A stretch of DNA of 8,577 nt, taken from Methylosinus sp. LW4 (GTDB taxonomy: Bacteria > Pseudomonadota > Alphaproteobacteria > Rhizobiales > Beijerinckiaceae). The position numbers and the translations under genes were made by a program. The notes under the pieces are model-generated. The model was not told the origin of the DNA, did no database searches, and was given only the letters and a program-made list of their open reading frames with translations. Each line of letters starts with the position of its first letter. The first letter of the stretch is position 1. Where the stretch lies: NCBI RefSeq assembly GCF_000379125.1, contig NZ_KB900626.1:628715-637291 (forward strand), written 5' to 3'. Shown in pieces: positions 1 through 8,215 of the stretch.

Positions 1-228
1 GGCGAGATCGCGATAGTTCGGGAACCGCGCGGATTTGAGCTGGTAGGCGATCGATCTCACCTCCCGGTCGGCGGTTTCCGCCTTCAAGAGTTGCGACAGG
101 ATCGGCAGCGCCGCCTCGAAGGCCGGGGAGCCTTGCTCGGTCAGCTCGCTGACGGCTTGCGCCATGCCGTGCATTTTGAGACTGCGCAGCATGATGACGA
201 TGGCGCCGGCGGCAGGATTATGACGCAT
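1..228 (-). CDS. istB: IstB, IS21-family ATPase helper, partial (N-terminal 76 residues)
   Basis: This is the beginning of the IS21 transposition helper, an AAA+ ATPase that binds target DNA and recruits and activates the IstA transposase. The minus strand starts at an ATG (226-228) and stays open for 76 codons to the window edge. It begins MRHNPAAGAI, and contains RSLKMHGMAQAV (residues 15-26) and YQLKSARFPNYRDLA near the edge. These match the N-terminal helical domain of IstB as I know the family. The Walker motifs would lie beyond the window, so ATPase competence cannot be judged. The ATG lies inside the end of istA: the two genes overlap by 11 nt (218-228), the usual istAB arrangement. 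A ribosome site GGAGG (235-239 on the minus strand) sits 6 nt before the ATG and supports this start. The gene is truncated only by the window edge. Confidence 0.9.
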   Translation of the reverse strand, partial: MRHNPAAGAIVIMLRSLKMHGMAQAVSELTEQGSPAFEAALPILSQLLKAETADREVRSIAYQLKSARFPNYRDLA

Positions 229-1756
229 GGCGCGCCTCCCGACCTTTGCGCAGCGCGTCGTAACGCTCGACATTGGCCTGCGGCTCGGTGGTGAGCGTCA
301 GCGCATTGGGCGGCTTCACGGGCGGCGCGTCGACCGGCTTGCCGTCCACCAGGCGATGCAACAGGTTCAAGATGTGCGTCTTGGTCGGCGCGCCGGCCGC
401 CAACGCCAGTTCGACGGCGGTCAGCACGGCCTGCTCGTCGTGCTGTAGGACCAGAGCCAAAATCTCGACCATCTCACGGTCGCCGCCCGGCTTCTCGAGC
501 ATGCGCTGTTGCAGCGTCCGTAAGGCGACCGGCAGTTCGGCGAAGGGCGCGCCGTTGCGCAGCGCGCCCGGCTTGCGCTGGATGACGGAGAGATAATGCC
601 GCCAGTCGTAGACCGTCACGCTCTTGTCGTTATGCGAACGGGCGAAGACGCGGGCGTGCTCGCACACGATCTGCCCCTCGGCGGCGACGACGACGCGCTC
701 GGGGTAGACCCGCACGCTGACGGGGCGATTGGCGAACGAGGCCGGCACGCTGTAGCGATTGCGCTCCAGATGGATCAGGCACGTCGGCGTGACCCGCTTG
801 GTGTGTTCGACGAAGCCGTCGAATGGCCGCGGAGGCTGCATCAGCTGCGGAACCTCCTCGCGCCAAGCGTCCGCGATCGTCCCCGGCTGCGCGCTGTGCG
901 GAATCTCGGCCCACAGCTCGCGGCATCGCGCCTCCAGCCAGTCGTTGAGCGCCGCCAGCGACGGAAAGCTCGGGATCGGCTGCCAGAGGCGGTGACGAGC
1001 GTCCTGAACGTTCTTCTCGATTTGCCCCTTTTCCCAGCCGGAGGCCGGATTGCAGAATGCGGCCTCGAACAGGAAATGGCTGACCATGGCGGCGAAGCGG
1101 GCGTTGACCTGGCGCTCTTTGCCGCGCCCGACCTTGTCGATCGCCGTGCTCATATTGTCGTAAATGCCTCGCCGGGGCACGCCGCCCAGCACGCGGAAGG
1201 CGTGATTGTGAGCGTCGAACAGCATCTCATGCGTCTGTTGCGGGTAGGCGCGGAGGAAGAACGCGCGGCTGTAGGAGAGCTTGAACTGGGCGACCTGCAA
1301 CTTCGTCCGCTCGCCCGCGATGATCGCCCAATCCTCCGACCAGTCGAACTGGAACGCCTCGCCGGGTAGAAACGTCAGCGGCACGAACGCGCCGCGCCCG
1401 CAGGTCTGCTGCTCCCGATGCCGCGCCGCCCTCCACTCCCGCGCGAAGGCCGCCACGCGATTGTAGGAGCCGTCGTAGCCGAGGGCGACCAGATCCGCGT
1501 GCAACTGTTTGACCGTCCGCTTCTGCTTGCGCGACTTTGCGGCCTCGTGACGCAGCATGTGCGCCAGCTTGTCGGCGAACGGGTCGAGCCGGCTCGGTCG
1601 ATCGGGCGTGGCGAACCGCGGCTCGACGCTGTCCGAGCGCAGGTATTTGCGCACGGTATTGCGCGACAGCCCCGTGCGTCGCGCGATCTCTCGGATCGAG
1701 AACTCCTGCCGATATCGCCAGCGTCGGATGACGCTCAATAACTCCATGTCGATCAC
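218..1756 (-). CDS. istA: IstA, IS21-family DDE transposase
   Basis: This is the transposase of an IS21-family element, which cuts and joins the IS ends with help from IstB. The ORF is complete at 512 codons, normal for IstA. Residues 18-40 (around SIREIARRTGLSRNTVRKYL) form a helix-turn-helix for binding the IS ends. The rve-type DDE core shows the first Asp in FQFDWSED (D138), the second in IYDN (D200), and the Glu in GWEKGQIEKN (E243 or E247, probably E247). The C-terminal part looks like the usual Mu-transposase-like domain. No frameshift or internal stop is seen. The start is either GTG at 1756, preceded by a GGGGGA stretch, or ATG at 1747 (residue 4), which has GGGAG at 1756-1760 with 8-nt spacing. 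The second gives a 509-residue protein and is equally plausible. The gene is GC-rich, in contrast with the EPS genes next to it. Confidence 0.95.
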   Translation of the reverse strand: MIDMELLSVIRRWRYRQEFSIREIARRTGLSRNTVRKYLRSDSVEPRFATPDRPSRLDPFADKLAHMLRHEAAKSRKQKRTVKQLHADLVALGYDGSYNRVAAFAREWRAARHREQQTCGRGAFVPLTFLPGEAFQFDWSEDWAIIAGERTKLQVAQFKLSYSRAFFLRAYPQQTHEMLFDAHNHAFRVLGGVPRRGIYDNMSTAIDKVGRGKERQVNARFAAMVSHFLFEAAFCNPASGWEKGQIEKNVQDARHRLWQPIPSFPSLAALNDWLEARCRELWAEIPHSAQPGTIADAWREEVPQLMQPPRPFDGFVEHTKRVTPTCLIHLERNRYSVPASFANRPVSVRVYPERVVVAAEGQIVCEHARVFARSHNDKSVTVYDWRHYLSVIQRKPGALRNGAPFAELPVALRTLQQRMLEKPGGDREMVEILALVLQHDEQAVLTAVELALAAGAPTKTHILNLLHRLVDGKPVDAPPVKPPNALTLTTEPQANVERYDALRKGREARHAS

Positions 1757-1798
1757 TCCCAGGTCCCCCGCGACGGTCGAGGGGGAAAGGTTCGAACA

Positions 1799-1853
1799 TG
1801 GGTCAGTTCTCGGTGGAAAAACCCGTGCTGCCTGGGTCAGCTCTCAGTGGAAA
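1799..1853 (-). repeat. IS21 end: two 21-bp direct repeats (probable IstA binding sites)
   Basis: Two direct copies of TGGGTCAG(T/C)TCTC(G/A)GTGGAAA occur on the plus strand at 1799-1819 and 1833-1853. They match at 19 of 21 positions and are offset by 34 bp. The outer copy adjoins the IS terminus at 1859. IS21-family ends are known to carry multiple such repeats, to which the transposase binds. They also lie upstream of istA, so bound IstA could repress its own transcription; that is inference. Confidence 0.75.
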
Positions 1854-1859
1854 TCAACA

Positions 1860-1929
1860 GCCAGCTTCAACTCGGAATGGTGGCCGACTTCAAATCGGAA
1901 TCCCCGGCCGGATTGCGTCGGAATTCTCA
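1860..1929 (-). mobile_element. Remnant end of a second, different IS21-like element
   Basis: This 70-bp stretch lies between the intact IS21 end and the polysaccharide gene. It holds three related 17-bp units at 1862-1878, 1885-1901 and 1908-1924, each ending TCGGAAT. The TCGGAAT cores start at 1872, 1895 and 1918, an exact 23-bp period. Read on the minus strand the outer edge is TGAGAATTCCGAC, with the 5'-TG expected of an IS21-family tip. The repeat sequence differs from that of the 1-1859 element, so I read it as the end of a second IS21-family element whose body has been cut off or displaced by the first. No coding sequence remains inside the window. Confidence 0.6.
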
Positions 1930-3563
1930 CGTAACCTAGCCGTGGCGTTGAGTTCGAGCGATTCCCCTGTGAGCGTGCTCTGTTTTTTCTCGACGGTGTT
2001 CCCAGAAAGCCCGAGGCCACTTCCGATAAGAACTGCGGCAGGTAGTAGAAAGCCAGGTATTTGAAGTGAAAAATCGGTAAGCGAGTGAACAAACGATAAG
2101 ACCGCGATACTTGCTAAAATTAACGAGGTCGCACCGGGTTGCCCCTCCTGCGCGAGCGCTGCCTTATAAAGGCAATAGAGGATCCAAACCGCACCTGCTA
2201 CAATAGTGATCGCTGCCGGCAGGCCCATTTCAACCGCAATTTCGACGATCGTGTTATGCGCCATGTCCCAGACGCCGCGAGCAAAAGCAGCGGTATCGCG
2301 CACCATCGGGAAAACGTCTCGAAAAGTTCCCAATCCTGTTCCTAGCCAAGGATGTTTCGTCACGAGTTGCCAAGACGAATAGTAGGTCATCCAGCGCTCA
2401 CGATCAAATAGCCCGTCGCTTTCGACCCTTATTCCGATTGAGCCGCCGACCCCAGTTACCATAATTATAATACCCGCTCCTATGCAAAGCATAAGTAGAC
2501 GTATTTGTCGATATTTGACCAATGCGATGATAGTTGAGCTGAATATGCCGAAACCAAAAGCTAGTGCTCCGCCTCTTGAGTGGGTTTCGAGAAGCGCTGT
2601 GATGCAGATTGCTAGCGCCAACATTCGCAAAACTAGGGATCTAACGACGTCTTCGCGTTGATGAATAAGTAATAAAAGCTTTAGTGAGTAAAATCGAATA
2701 TGGCTAAGTCTTTCTAAAACAGCAAAAAACCATAAAGTCGTAATGGTTCCAAAGTAGGTTGCGGCGGTATTTCTGTTTACAAATGGGCCAGTGACGTCGC
2801 CAAGATAGGCGGTTTTCGTATTAAATAGCAAACGTGAAGGCGCTATAAATTCGATGATGATCCCATAAAGTGCGATTAGCAGACCTGCGATCGCGATCGC
2901 GTCGATTAACCGCTTGAGACGCTCAAAACGCGCCCCAACCACGAAGCCATTACAAAAGGCTAGAACGGCCAATAGTGCTCGGCCAAATGCTTCGATAGGA
3001 AGAGAAGCGCGGACTGATATACGCCCCGGGAGCGTTCTCCCAAGTTTTTCTGCTACTTCTACCCATACTTCATTGGCTAAGAGGGGCGGGGAAGGTAAAA
3101 CTTGAACGAGAGCGAGCCCAAGATATATAATCCACAGAAAGACGATGCAACCAATCATGTAACATTGACGTGCGTTAAGTGACTCCACTGGAGCAATGAG
3201 CAAAGTGGCGGCCATTAGCAATACCCAAAAAGCTACCCAAAATGGCGTAACGGAACCATACGGTATGGGGGCTAATATCGCTGCAATTACAGTCATTGAT
3301 GTATGGATGGCGGCCTTTTTCTCACCGTATTTATATAACCAAGCGCAATGAAAAGGAAATTTAAGCCGCTTAAATTGAATGATCCAACTGGCTGGATTTC
3401 CATGCATTTTTCTAACGCTTATCCTTGGAGTCATCATTATGGACGCTGGCCTAACAGATCGCTGATCGTCGGTGAAGTACAAGACCGAATGATAGAATTT
3501 CGCTGATTCGCTACCGTCGCGGAGGCATTTGGGCATTATCCCTAACGCAGGCGTGGGTACCAT
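1890..3563 (-). CDS. O-antigen ligase/polymerase family (Wzy_C-type) membrane protein, 3' end replaced by IS sequence
   Basis: This is a polytopic inner-membrane protein of the O-antigen ligase/polymerase family, which joins lipid-linked repeat units (Wzy) or transfers the glycan (WaaL). Beside a Wzc-like gene, an EPS polymerase is the likelier role. About ten or more hydrophobic segments run from residue ~90 to ~520. Family-type motifs are GPFVNRNTAATYFG (259-272), ETHSRGG (326-332), HPWLGTGLG (404-412), MAHNTIVE (434-441) and SLTDFSLQIPG (494-504). The start is uncertain. The first ATG (3563) has no good ribosome site, and residues 1-50 look unlike the family; M53 (3407) or M90 (3296) are plausible starts. 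Residues 546-557 (ENSDAIRPGIPI) and the TGA at 1890-1892 are encoded by the remnant IS end, so the native C-terminus is lost. The last membrane segment is intact, so the protein may still work. It is visibly AT-richer than istA. Confidence 0.85.
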   Translation of the reverse strand: MVPTPALGIMPKCLRDGSESAKFYHSVLYFTDDQRSVRPASIMMTPRISVRKMHGNPASWIIQFKRLKFPFHCAWLYKYGEKKAAIHTSMTVIAAILAPIPYGSVTPFWVAFWVLLMAATLLIAPVESLNARQCYMIGCIVFLWIIYLGLALVQVLPSPPLLANEVWVEVAEKLGRTLPGRISVRASLPIEAFGRALLAVLAFCNGFVVGARFERLKRLIDAIAIAGLLIALYGIIIEFIAPSRLLFNTKTAYLGDVTGPFVNRNTAATYFGTITTLWFFAVLERLSHIRFYSLKLLLLIHQREDVVRSLVLRMLALAICITALLETHSRGGALAFGFGIFSSTIIALVKYRQIRLLMLCIGAGIIIMVTGVGGSIGIRVESDGLFDRERWMTYYSSWQLVTKHPWLGTGLGTFRDVFPMVRDTAAFARGVWDMAHNTIVEIAVEMGLPAAITIVAGAVWILYCLYKAALAQEGQPGATSLILASIAVLSFVHSLTDFSLQIPGFLLPAAVLIGSGLGLSGNTVEKKQSTLTGESLELNATARLRENSDAIRPGIPI

Positions 3564-3808
3564 CTTATTGAAAGCGTGAGCGCTGTCGTCTATCCCAGAT
3601 CTTGAAGCCGTGGCCCAATTTTACGTGGACCGAACCAGCGGCTTCGTGCGGTAGAAATATCAGATCGTTGCGCCTAGATCAACGAACCAAGGGTAAGGGG
3701 AGATTCAGCGCGGGAATTGCCGTGATTCGCAGGCGGCCTCGCATCACTTGTAACTTGAACCGCGCCGGATTGGCTATGAAAGTCGATGCAGAGGTTGGGA
3801 GACGGGCG

Positions 3809-3858
3809 GAACTGATGGGGTGGATGCCCCCTTCGGCCGGCATCGTAGGGTGTCGGAG
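3809..3858 (+). repeat. 50-bp inverted repeat, left arm
   Basis: The left arm begins GAACTGATGGGG and ends TGTCGGAG. It matches the reverse complement of 4051-4100 at 44 of 50 positions, including a perfect 21-bp central block (3821-3841). Inside the arm, GATGCC (3823-3828) and GGCATC (3839-3844) can pair across a CCCTTCGGCC loop, giving a small REP-like hairpin. Outside the arms the sequences diverge, apart from weak similarity on the inner side. Confidence 0.8.
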
Positions 3859-4050
3859 GGCCCCCGCAAGAGAGGGGCGGCGAAGGAGGTCATTATGGCG
3901 ACGCGATTTTCTCGTCGAAGCCGGGAAGGGTGCCGTCGCGGGAGTGGTGGGAATTGGGTTGGCGTAGTCTAGCGTTTGCCCGCGCAAGAGCTGCTTGAGC
4001 TTCGAACGCGAAACTGTGTGATTGAATACGTCGATCCCCCTTCCAGGAGT

Positions 4051-4100
4051 CTCCGACATCATACGACGCCGGCCGAAGGGGGCATCCATTCCGTCAGTTC
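4051..4100 (-). repeat. 50-bp inverted repeat, right arm
   Basis: This is the right arm, inverted relative to 3809-3858, with 192 bp between the arms. Read on the minus strand, the internal hairpin GATGCC/GGCATC becomes GATGCC/GGCGTC. The substitution keeps pairing possible as a G-U wobble in RNA. The pair could be two copies of a dispersed REP-like element in opposite orientation, or the ends of a MITE-like element of about 292 bp. No clear target duplication flanks it. Confidence 0.8.
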
Positions 4101-4233
4101 AGTGAGTCGGTCTCTCCGAGCATTGGTATTCGCTTTGCGAACGATTCGATCCATCTTCGTTGTAAGGCGCTTGAAATTCAACCGAAATGTATAGTAGCTT
4201 GTCTAAAGTTCGTGAACCCGAAAGAAGTTGAAC

Positions 4234-4905
<672 letters not shown>

Positions 4906-4927
4906 TAATAGGAGCATCGCGTCAAAA

Positions 4928-7201
4928 ATGAATCACATGGGAGCGGCCACAAGGAAGGTTAATTCTGTCGATGTTGCGGGCGATATCGAAGTCGATAGCT
5001 TTTCCGTTCGGCGAATATTTTCAATTTGTTGGCGTAGGCGACGAATATTTATGGTCTCTACGGCGACCGCGCTAGTGGGGGCGGGTGTTTATTTTATTGT
5101 TGCTCCGGTGCGCTATACTGCGATGACTACGTTGATTCTCGACGCGAAGAAGCCGTCGCTCGGGGCTAACGATATTTTTGTCGAGCCACAAGTCGACGAT
5201 ACCGCTGTTGAGAGCCACGTTGAAACGATCAGGTCGGAAAGTGTTGCTATTCTTGTTATAAAGAAGCTTCACTTAGATGAAGATCCTGAATTTGTCGGCG
5301 TCTCCGCAGCTTTTAGAAAATCAATTGATAAGATTGCGAAGGATGAGGATTTTGTCTCCGAGGAGGAGATGCTGCGTAGTGCGATCGGAGCATTTTCGAA
5401 AGGCGTCACGGTAAATCGAATTCGACGAAGTTATGTAGTCGAAATTTCATTTGCTTCTGCCGATCCGGCAAAGGCCGCACGTATAGCGAACGCCACCGCT
5501 GAGGCTTATATCGAAGACCAATTGCAGTCAAAATTCGAAGTCACAAAGCGAGCAAGTTATTGGTTACAGCAACGAATAGTGGAATTGCGTGATCAGGCGA
5601 CCGGAGCGTACAAAGCGATTCAAGATTTCAAGTCGCAAAACAATCTCATAGTCAGCAGCGATGGAAAATTATCGACAGATATAGAACTTGAGCAGCTTAC
5701 CGGATCTTTAGCAAAGGCGCGGGCTGATACGACTCAAGCCCAATCTCGGCTTTCTGAGATCGAGATAATGCTCAAGCTTCAGGGTGACGGGGATGGCGTC
5801 GTTCCGGATGGATCCGTCACTGACGCACTCAGCAACCCTGTTATAACTAAGCTGCGTCAGGATTATCTAGATCGAAAAAAGATGGAAGCTGATTGGGCGG
5901 CGCGTTACGGTCCAAATCATCAGGCAGTCATCAACCTTCGCACTGAGGCGATCGGGCTCAAGCGAGCAATTCGAGAAGAGATGCTGCGTATTGCGGAGAC
6001 CTATAAAAGTGATCTGAAGGTTGCTCAAGCTAAAGAGGATTCAATTGAGAAGAGACTGACAGAGGTTTTTCAAAGTTATAGCGCCACGCGACAGTCGCAA
6101 GTCAAGTTGCGAGAGCTAGAAACGGCTTCGAACACGTTTCGGTTGATATATGAGAATTTTCTTAACCGTTACACTCAAGCAGTTCAGCAGCAGTCGTTTC
6201 CTTCTACCGAAGCGAGAGTGATTACTTATGCTTCCCTAGGTAAGAGAACGTCGCCAAAGATTCTGGTAGCGTTGGCAGCCGCTCTTGCCGCGGGCTGTGG
6301 TCTGGGAGGCGCGGCGGTCTTCCTGCGCGAACAGATGGACCGTGTCATTTATAGTCGAGAGCAACTTATACGTGATCTTGGCATTGACGTGATCAGCGCA
6401 CTTCCGGCGATCGGAAAGGAGGCGGAAGCCAAGCGGTTCCGGCTACTGATTTTGGAGTTGTGGTCAAAATTACAGGGACGCCGGAATGTGGAGGATGTAG
6501 AAGAGGTTTCTCGACCGAGGCTGGTTTACGAAATAGAAAATTTGTTGTCTGTCGAGGCGGAGGCCGTGCGGGCCATCAAAGTTGCGATCGATATTCGAAA
6601 CATCTCGCATTCTACCCGCGTCATTGCGATCGTATCTGCTCTAAAGGGGGAGGGAAAGTCCAGTGTTGCATTTAGTCTCTCAACCATGATTGCGCATGCC
6701 GGACGAAAGTCGTTGCTTATTGATTGCGATCTCCGGCGTCCCTCATTAAGCTTAGAATTTGCGCCACAGAAAGACACTTCACTTCTCGAAATCCTCTACG
6801 GGGAAGCCGAATTGGCGAATCTTGTTCAATATGACGAGGCTTTTGGCTTTTACTTTCTAAATAGCCCCACAAAAATAAAGCCGGTGCATACCTCGGATAT
6901 CCTAAATTCCGAGCCTATGAGCAAGCTTTTGTTGGCTGCGCGGCAGGACTACGATTATGTAATAGTTGATCTACCTCCGATTTTGCCGGTGGTCGACACG
7001 CGCGCCTGCGCACATTTGTTTGATGCTTTCGTTATCATTTCCGAGTGGGGAAGGACAAACATTGATGATCTTGAACGAGCGTTCGAGCAGGCTCCCGCGA
7101 TCCGTGAGCGCCTGCTCGGCGTCGTGATGAATAAAGTGGACGTTGAAACCATGCGCCGGATCGAGGGCTATGGATATACAAAATCGGACTACTATTCGTA
7201 G
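4928..7201 (+). CDS. Wzc/GumC/ExoP-like polysaccharide copolymerase with C-terminal BY-kinase domain
   Basis: This inner-membrane protein controls EPS chain length and export and should autophosphorylate on tyrosine. From ATG 4928 it has 757 residues, typical for Wzc-type fusions. Order: Wzz domain with TM1 (~39-59, after WRRRR), a periplasmic part with long coiled coils (~210-400), the GNVR-like segment before TM2 (SFPSTEARV, then TM2 ~445-466), and a cytoplasmic CpsD/CapB-type ATPase. Walker A is ALKGEGKS (571-578, Lys577), Walker A' is LLIDCDLRRP (Asp599, Asp601) and Walker B is YVIVDLPP (Asp681). An ExxRxxK segment near EAVRAIK resembles the EX2RX2R oligomerisation motif. The C-terminus GYGYTKSDYYS carries four tyrosines (748, 750, 755, 756), the expected phosphorylation cluster. 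AGGAG (4910-4914) lies 13 nt before the ATG, rather far. A GTG at 4892 would add 12 residues and overlap the upstream gene. No cognate phosphatase (Wzb) is nearby. Confidence 0.95.
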   Translation: MNHMGAATRKVNSVDVAGDIEVDSFSVRRIFSICWRRRRIFMVSTATALVGAGVYFIVAPVRYTAMTTLILDAKKPSLGANDIFVEPQVDDTAVESHVETIRSESVAILVIKKLHLDEDPEFVGVSAAFRKSIDKIAKDEDFVSEEEMLRSAIGAFSKGVTVNRIRRSYVVEISFASADPAKAARIANATAEAYIEDQLQSKFEVTKRASYWLQQRIVELRDQATGAYKAIQDFKSQNNLIVSSDGKLSTDIELEQLTGSLAKARADTTQAQSRLSEIEIMLKLQGDGDGVVPDGSVTDALSNPVITKLRQDYLDRKKMEADWAARYGPNHQAVINLRTEAIGLKRAIREEMLRIAETYKSDLKVAQAKEDSIEKRLTEVFQSYSATRQSQVKLRELETASNTFRLIYENFLNRYTQAVQQQSFPSTEARVITYASLGKRTSPKILVALAAALAAGCGLGGAAVFLREQMDRVIYSREQLIRDLGIDVISALPAIGKEAEAKRFRLLILELWSKLQGRRNVEDVEEVSRPRLVYEIENLLSVEAEAVRAIKVAIDIRNISHSTRVIAIVSALKGEGKSSVAFSLSTMIAHAGRKSLLIDCDLRRPSLSLEFAPQKDTSLLEILYGEAELANLVQYDEAFGFYFLNSPTKIKPVHTSDILNSEPMSKLLLAARQDYDYVIVDLPPILPVVDTRACAHLFDAFVIISEWGRTNIDDLERAFEQAPAIRERLLGVVMNKVDVETMRRIEGYGYTKSDYYS

Positions 7202-8036
7202 CTGTTGTCAATGTAATAACGTCCGATTTTCTGGGGCGGGGCGCTTAGTTCTGGTCGCGATGTTTTTGTTCCTCTCGATTTCCGGGGGGATGTTTGCCGG
7301 CGTTTCGCTCCCCTCGGCGAAATCTCGGCAGACGTCGGAACGGATATATCGTCAGATATCCACCGGAGAATTGTTTCCTATTTCAATTTTTACTGGGAGA
7401 GAACAACGTGCGGAGTATCGTATTAACATGGTAGGCGCGTGCGACGCCGAATCAATGCTTGGAAGGGCATTGATTGAGTTGAAGCTCGTGGAGGTATCTC
7501 TTTCGAATGGTCAAGGTACACTTGCGGAAAAGTATTTACAAAGAGCTTCGCTAAGTGCGCGTAAGCAGGTCTCATGTTCGCCAACGAACGGATTTGCTTG
7601 GTTTGTTGCTTTCTGGAGTGCGTTCCTTGCTGGAGATCTTACCGAGGGCACTTGGGAGTTTATTGATGCTTCTTATAAATTCGCGCCTCATGAAGCCTGG
7701 GTGGCGCTAATTAGGCTTCCGCTATTGGTTCGGCTATGGGAGGTGGTTCCGGCTGGCCGACGTCATTTTATCCTGGACGATTTTGAAATGTTGCTGAACG
7801 AAGGTTATGTCACACAATGCGCTCGATTGTACGCCTTTGGATCGACCGAATTGCAGCAGGGTTTCGCTGGCCGATTATCGAGAGTCGCGGAAGTGAAGAA
7901 GCATCAGTTTAATTATTCGCTAAGAGTTTACGAAACGGATCCGATCGCTACGGAACAGGGCGAGCGCGATGCAACGAGACTGCGTAACAGCATAAGGGAT
8001 CTATCGGAGGCGATGACGCGTATCGATGGGCATTGA
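7170..8036 (+). CDS. Membrane-anchored helical-repeat protein of unknown function, EPS-associated
   Basis: No defined function is recognised. From ATG 7170 the protein has 288 residues. The N-terminus is short and Cys-bearing (SCCQCNN), followed by one hydrophobic segment (~24-46) that is a signal anchor. The rest would be periplasmic. Residues ~90-200 look like TPR-type paired helices, with aromatic-rich segments CSPTNGFAW (136-144) and FAPHEAW (171-177). From memory this C-P-N-x-x-W ... P-x-E-x-W pattern recurs in unannotated proteins beside alphaproteobacterial EPS genes; I could not check this. The ATG lies within the last 32 nt of the kinase gene in another frame, with GAGG just upstream. 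The gene is therefore translationally coupled to the kinase and may be its partner. An in-frame TTG at 7143 or ATG at 7260 are alternative starts. The 57 bp after the stop hold nothing recognisable before IS sequence begins. Confidence 0.8.
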   Translation: MDIQNRTTIRSCCQCNNVRFSGAGRLVLVAMFLFLSISGGMFAGVSLPSAKSRQTSERIYRQISTGELFPISIFTGREQRAEYRINMVGACDAESMLGRALIELKLVEVSLSNGQGTLAEKYLQRASLSARKQVSCSPTNGFAWFVAFWSAFLAGDLTEGTWEFIDASYKFAPHEAWVALIRLPLLVRLWEVVPAGRRHFILDDFEMLLNEGYVTQCARLYAFGSTELQQGFAGRLSRVAEVKKHQFNYSLRVYETDPIATEQGERDATRLRNSIRDLSEAMTRIDGH

Positions 8037-8093
8037 AGATGCAACATCCCACTAGCACTACTTTGGCAGATTCGGCCTGAAGCGTTTCGCGAG

Positions 8094-8215
8094 GTAAGCA
8101 TCCGGCGTGGACCGCAGGCGGAATAGGCTGAAGCGTCAGGCGCCGGCGCGCGACTTCAGGTCTTTGTGGATTTCGATGAGCTCGACGAGAGTTTCGATGC
8201 CGAAGTCGGTGAATG
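8094..8215 (-). repeat. Direct repeat copy 1 (IS66-like end)
   Basis: This 122-bp stretch recurs at 8456-8577 with one difference (G at 8152, A at 8514), at a 362-bp offset. It contains the IS tip and the last 26 codons (stop included) of the small ORF. The repeat may be longer, since copy 2 runs off the window. Confidence 0.97.

Larger units (their letters stand above)
1..1859 (-). mobile_element. IS21-family insertion sequence, partial (istA end complete, istB end outside window)
   Basis: The element reads right to left in the window: outer end at about 1859, then istA, then istB running off at position 1. I place the end at 1859 because the minus strand there begins TGTTGATTTCCACTGAGA, which has the 5'-TG terminus and the repeat content typical of rhizobial IS21 ends as I remember them. 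The same motif recurs 34 bp inside. Both genes appear intact as far as visible, so the copy could be active. The far end and the target duplication (expected to be 4-8 bp for this family) are outside the window, so the boundary is inferred from one side only. Confidence 0.85.
3564..4233. other. Divergent intergenic region without a convincing gene
   Basis: About 670 bp separate the start of the minus-strand Wzy-like gene from the plus-strand poly-Gly gene. Open frames exist (for example 3602-3967 plus and 3679-4089 minus), but they overlap one another on opposite strands, have no convincing ribosome site or domain, and run through an inverted repeat. I therefore do not call them. The notable content is the 50-bp inverted-repeat pair at 3809-3858 and 4051-4100. 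Promoters for both divergent genes should lie here, but I see no well-spaced -35/-10 pair. If the Wzy-like gene starts later than 3563, the region is longer. Confidence 0.6.

Noticed and set aside
596..1369. Long plus-strand frame of 257 codons
   Set aside because: It lies opposite istA, whose domains and catalytic residues are clear. High GC leaves long shadow frames here.
3602..3967. Open frame of 121 codons on the plus strand
   Set aside because: It has no ribosome site or recognisable domain, overlaps an opposite-strand frame of similar length and runs through the inverted repeat, so it is probably non-coding.
3679..4089. Open frame of 136 codons on the minus strand
   Set aside because: It starts inside one repeat arm and ends beyond the other. 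The same peptide-like string (PAEGGIH) arises from both arms on opposite strands, which shows a DNA repeat rather than a protein motif.
4160..4195. Possible promoter before the poly-Gly gene (TTGAAA 4171-4176 with TATAGT 4190-4195)
   Set aside because: The spacing is only 13 bp, and the alternative TTGTAA at 4160-4165 gives 24 bp. Neither fits a normal sigma-70 promoter, so I did not list it.
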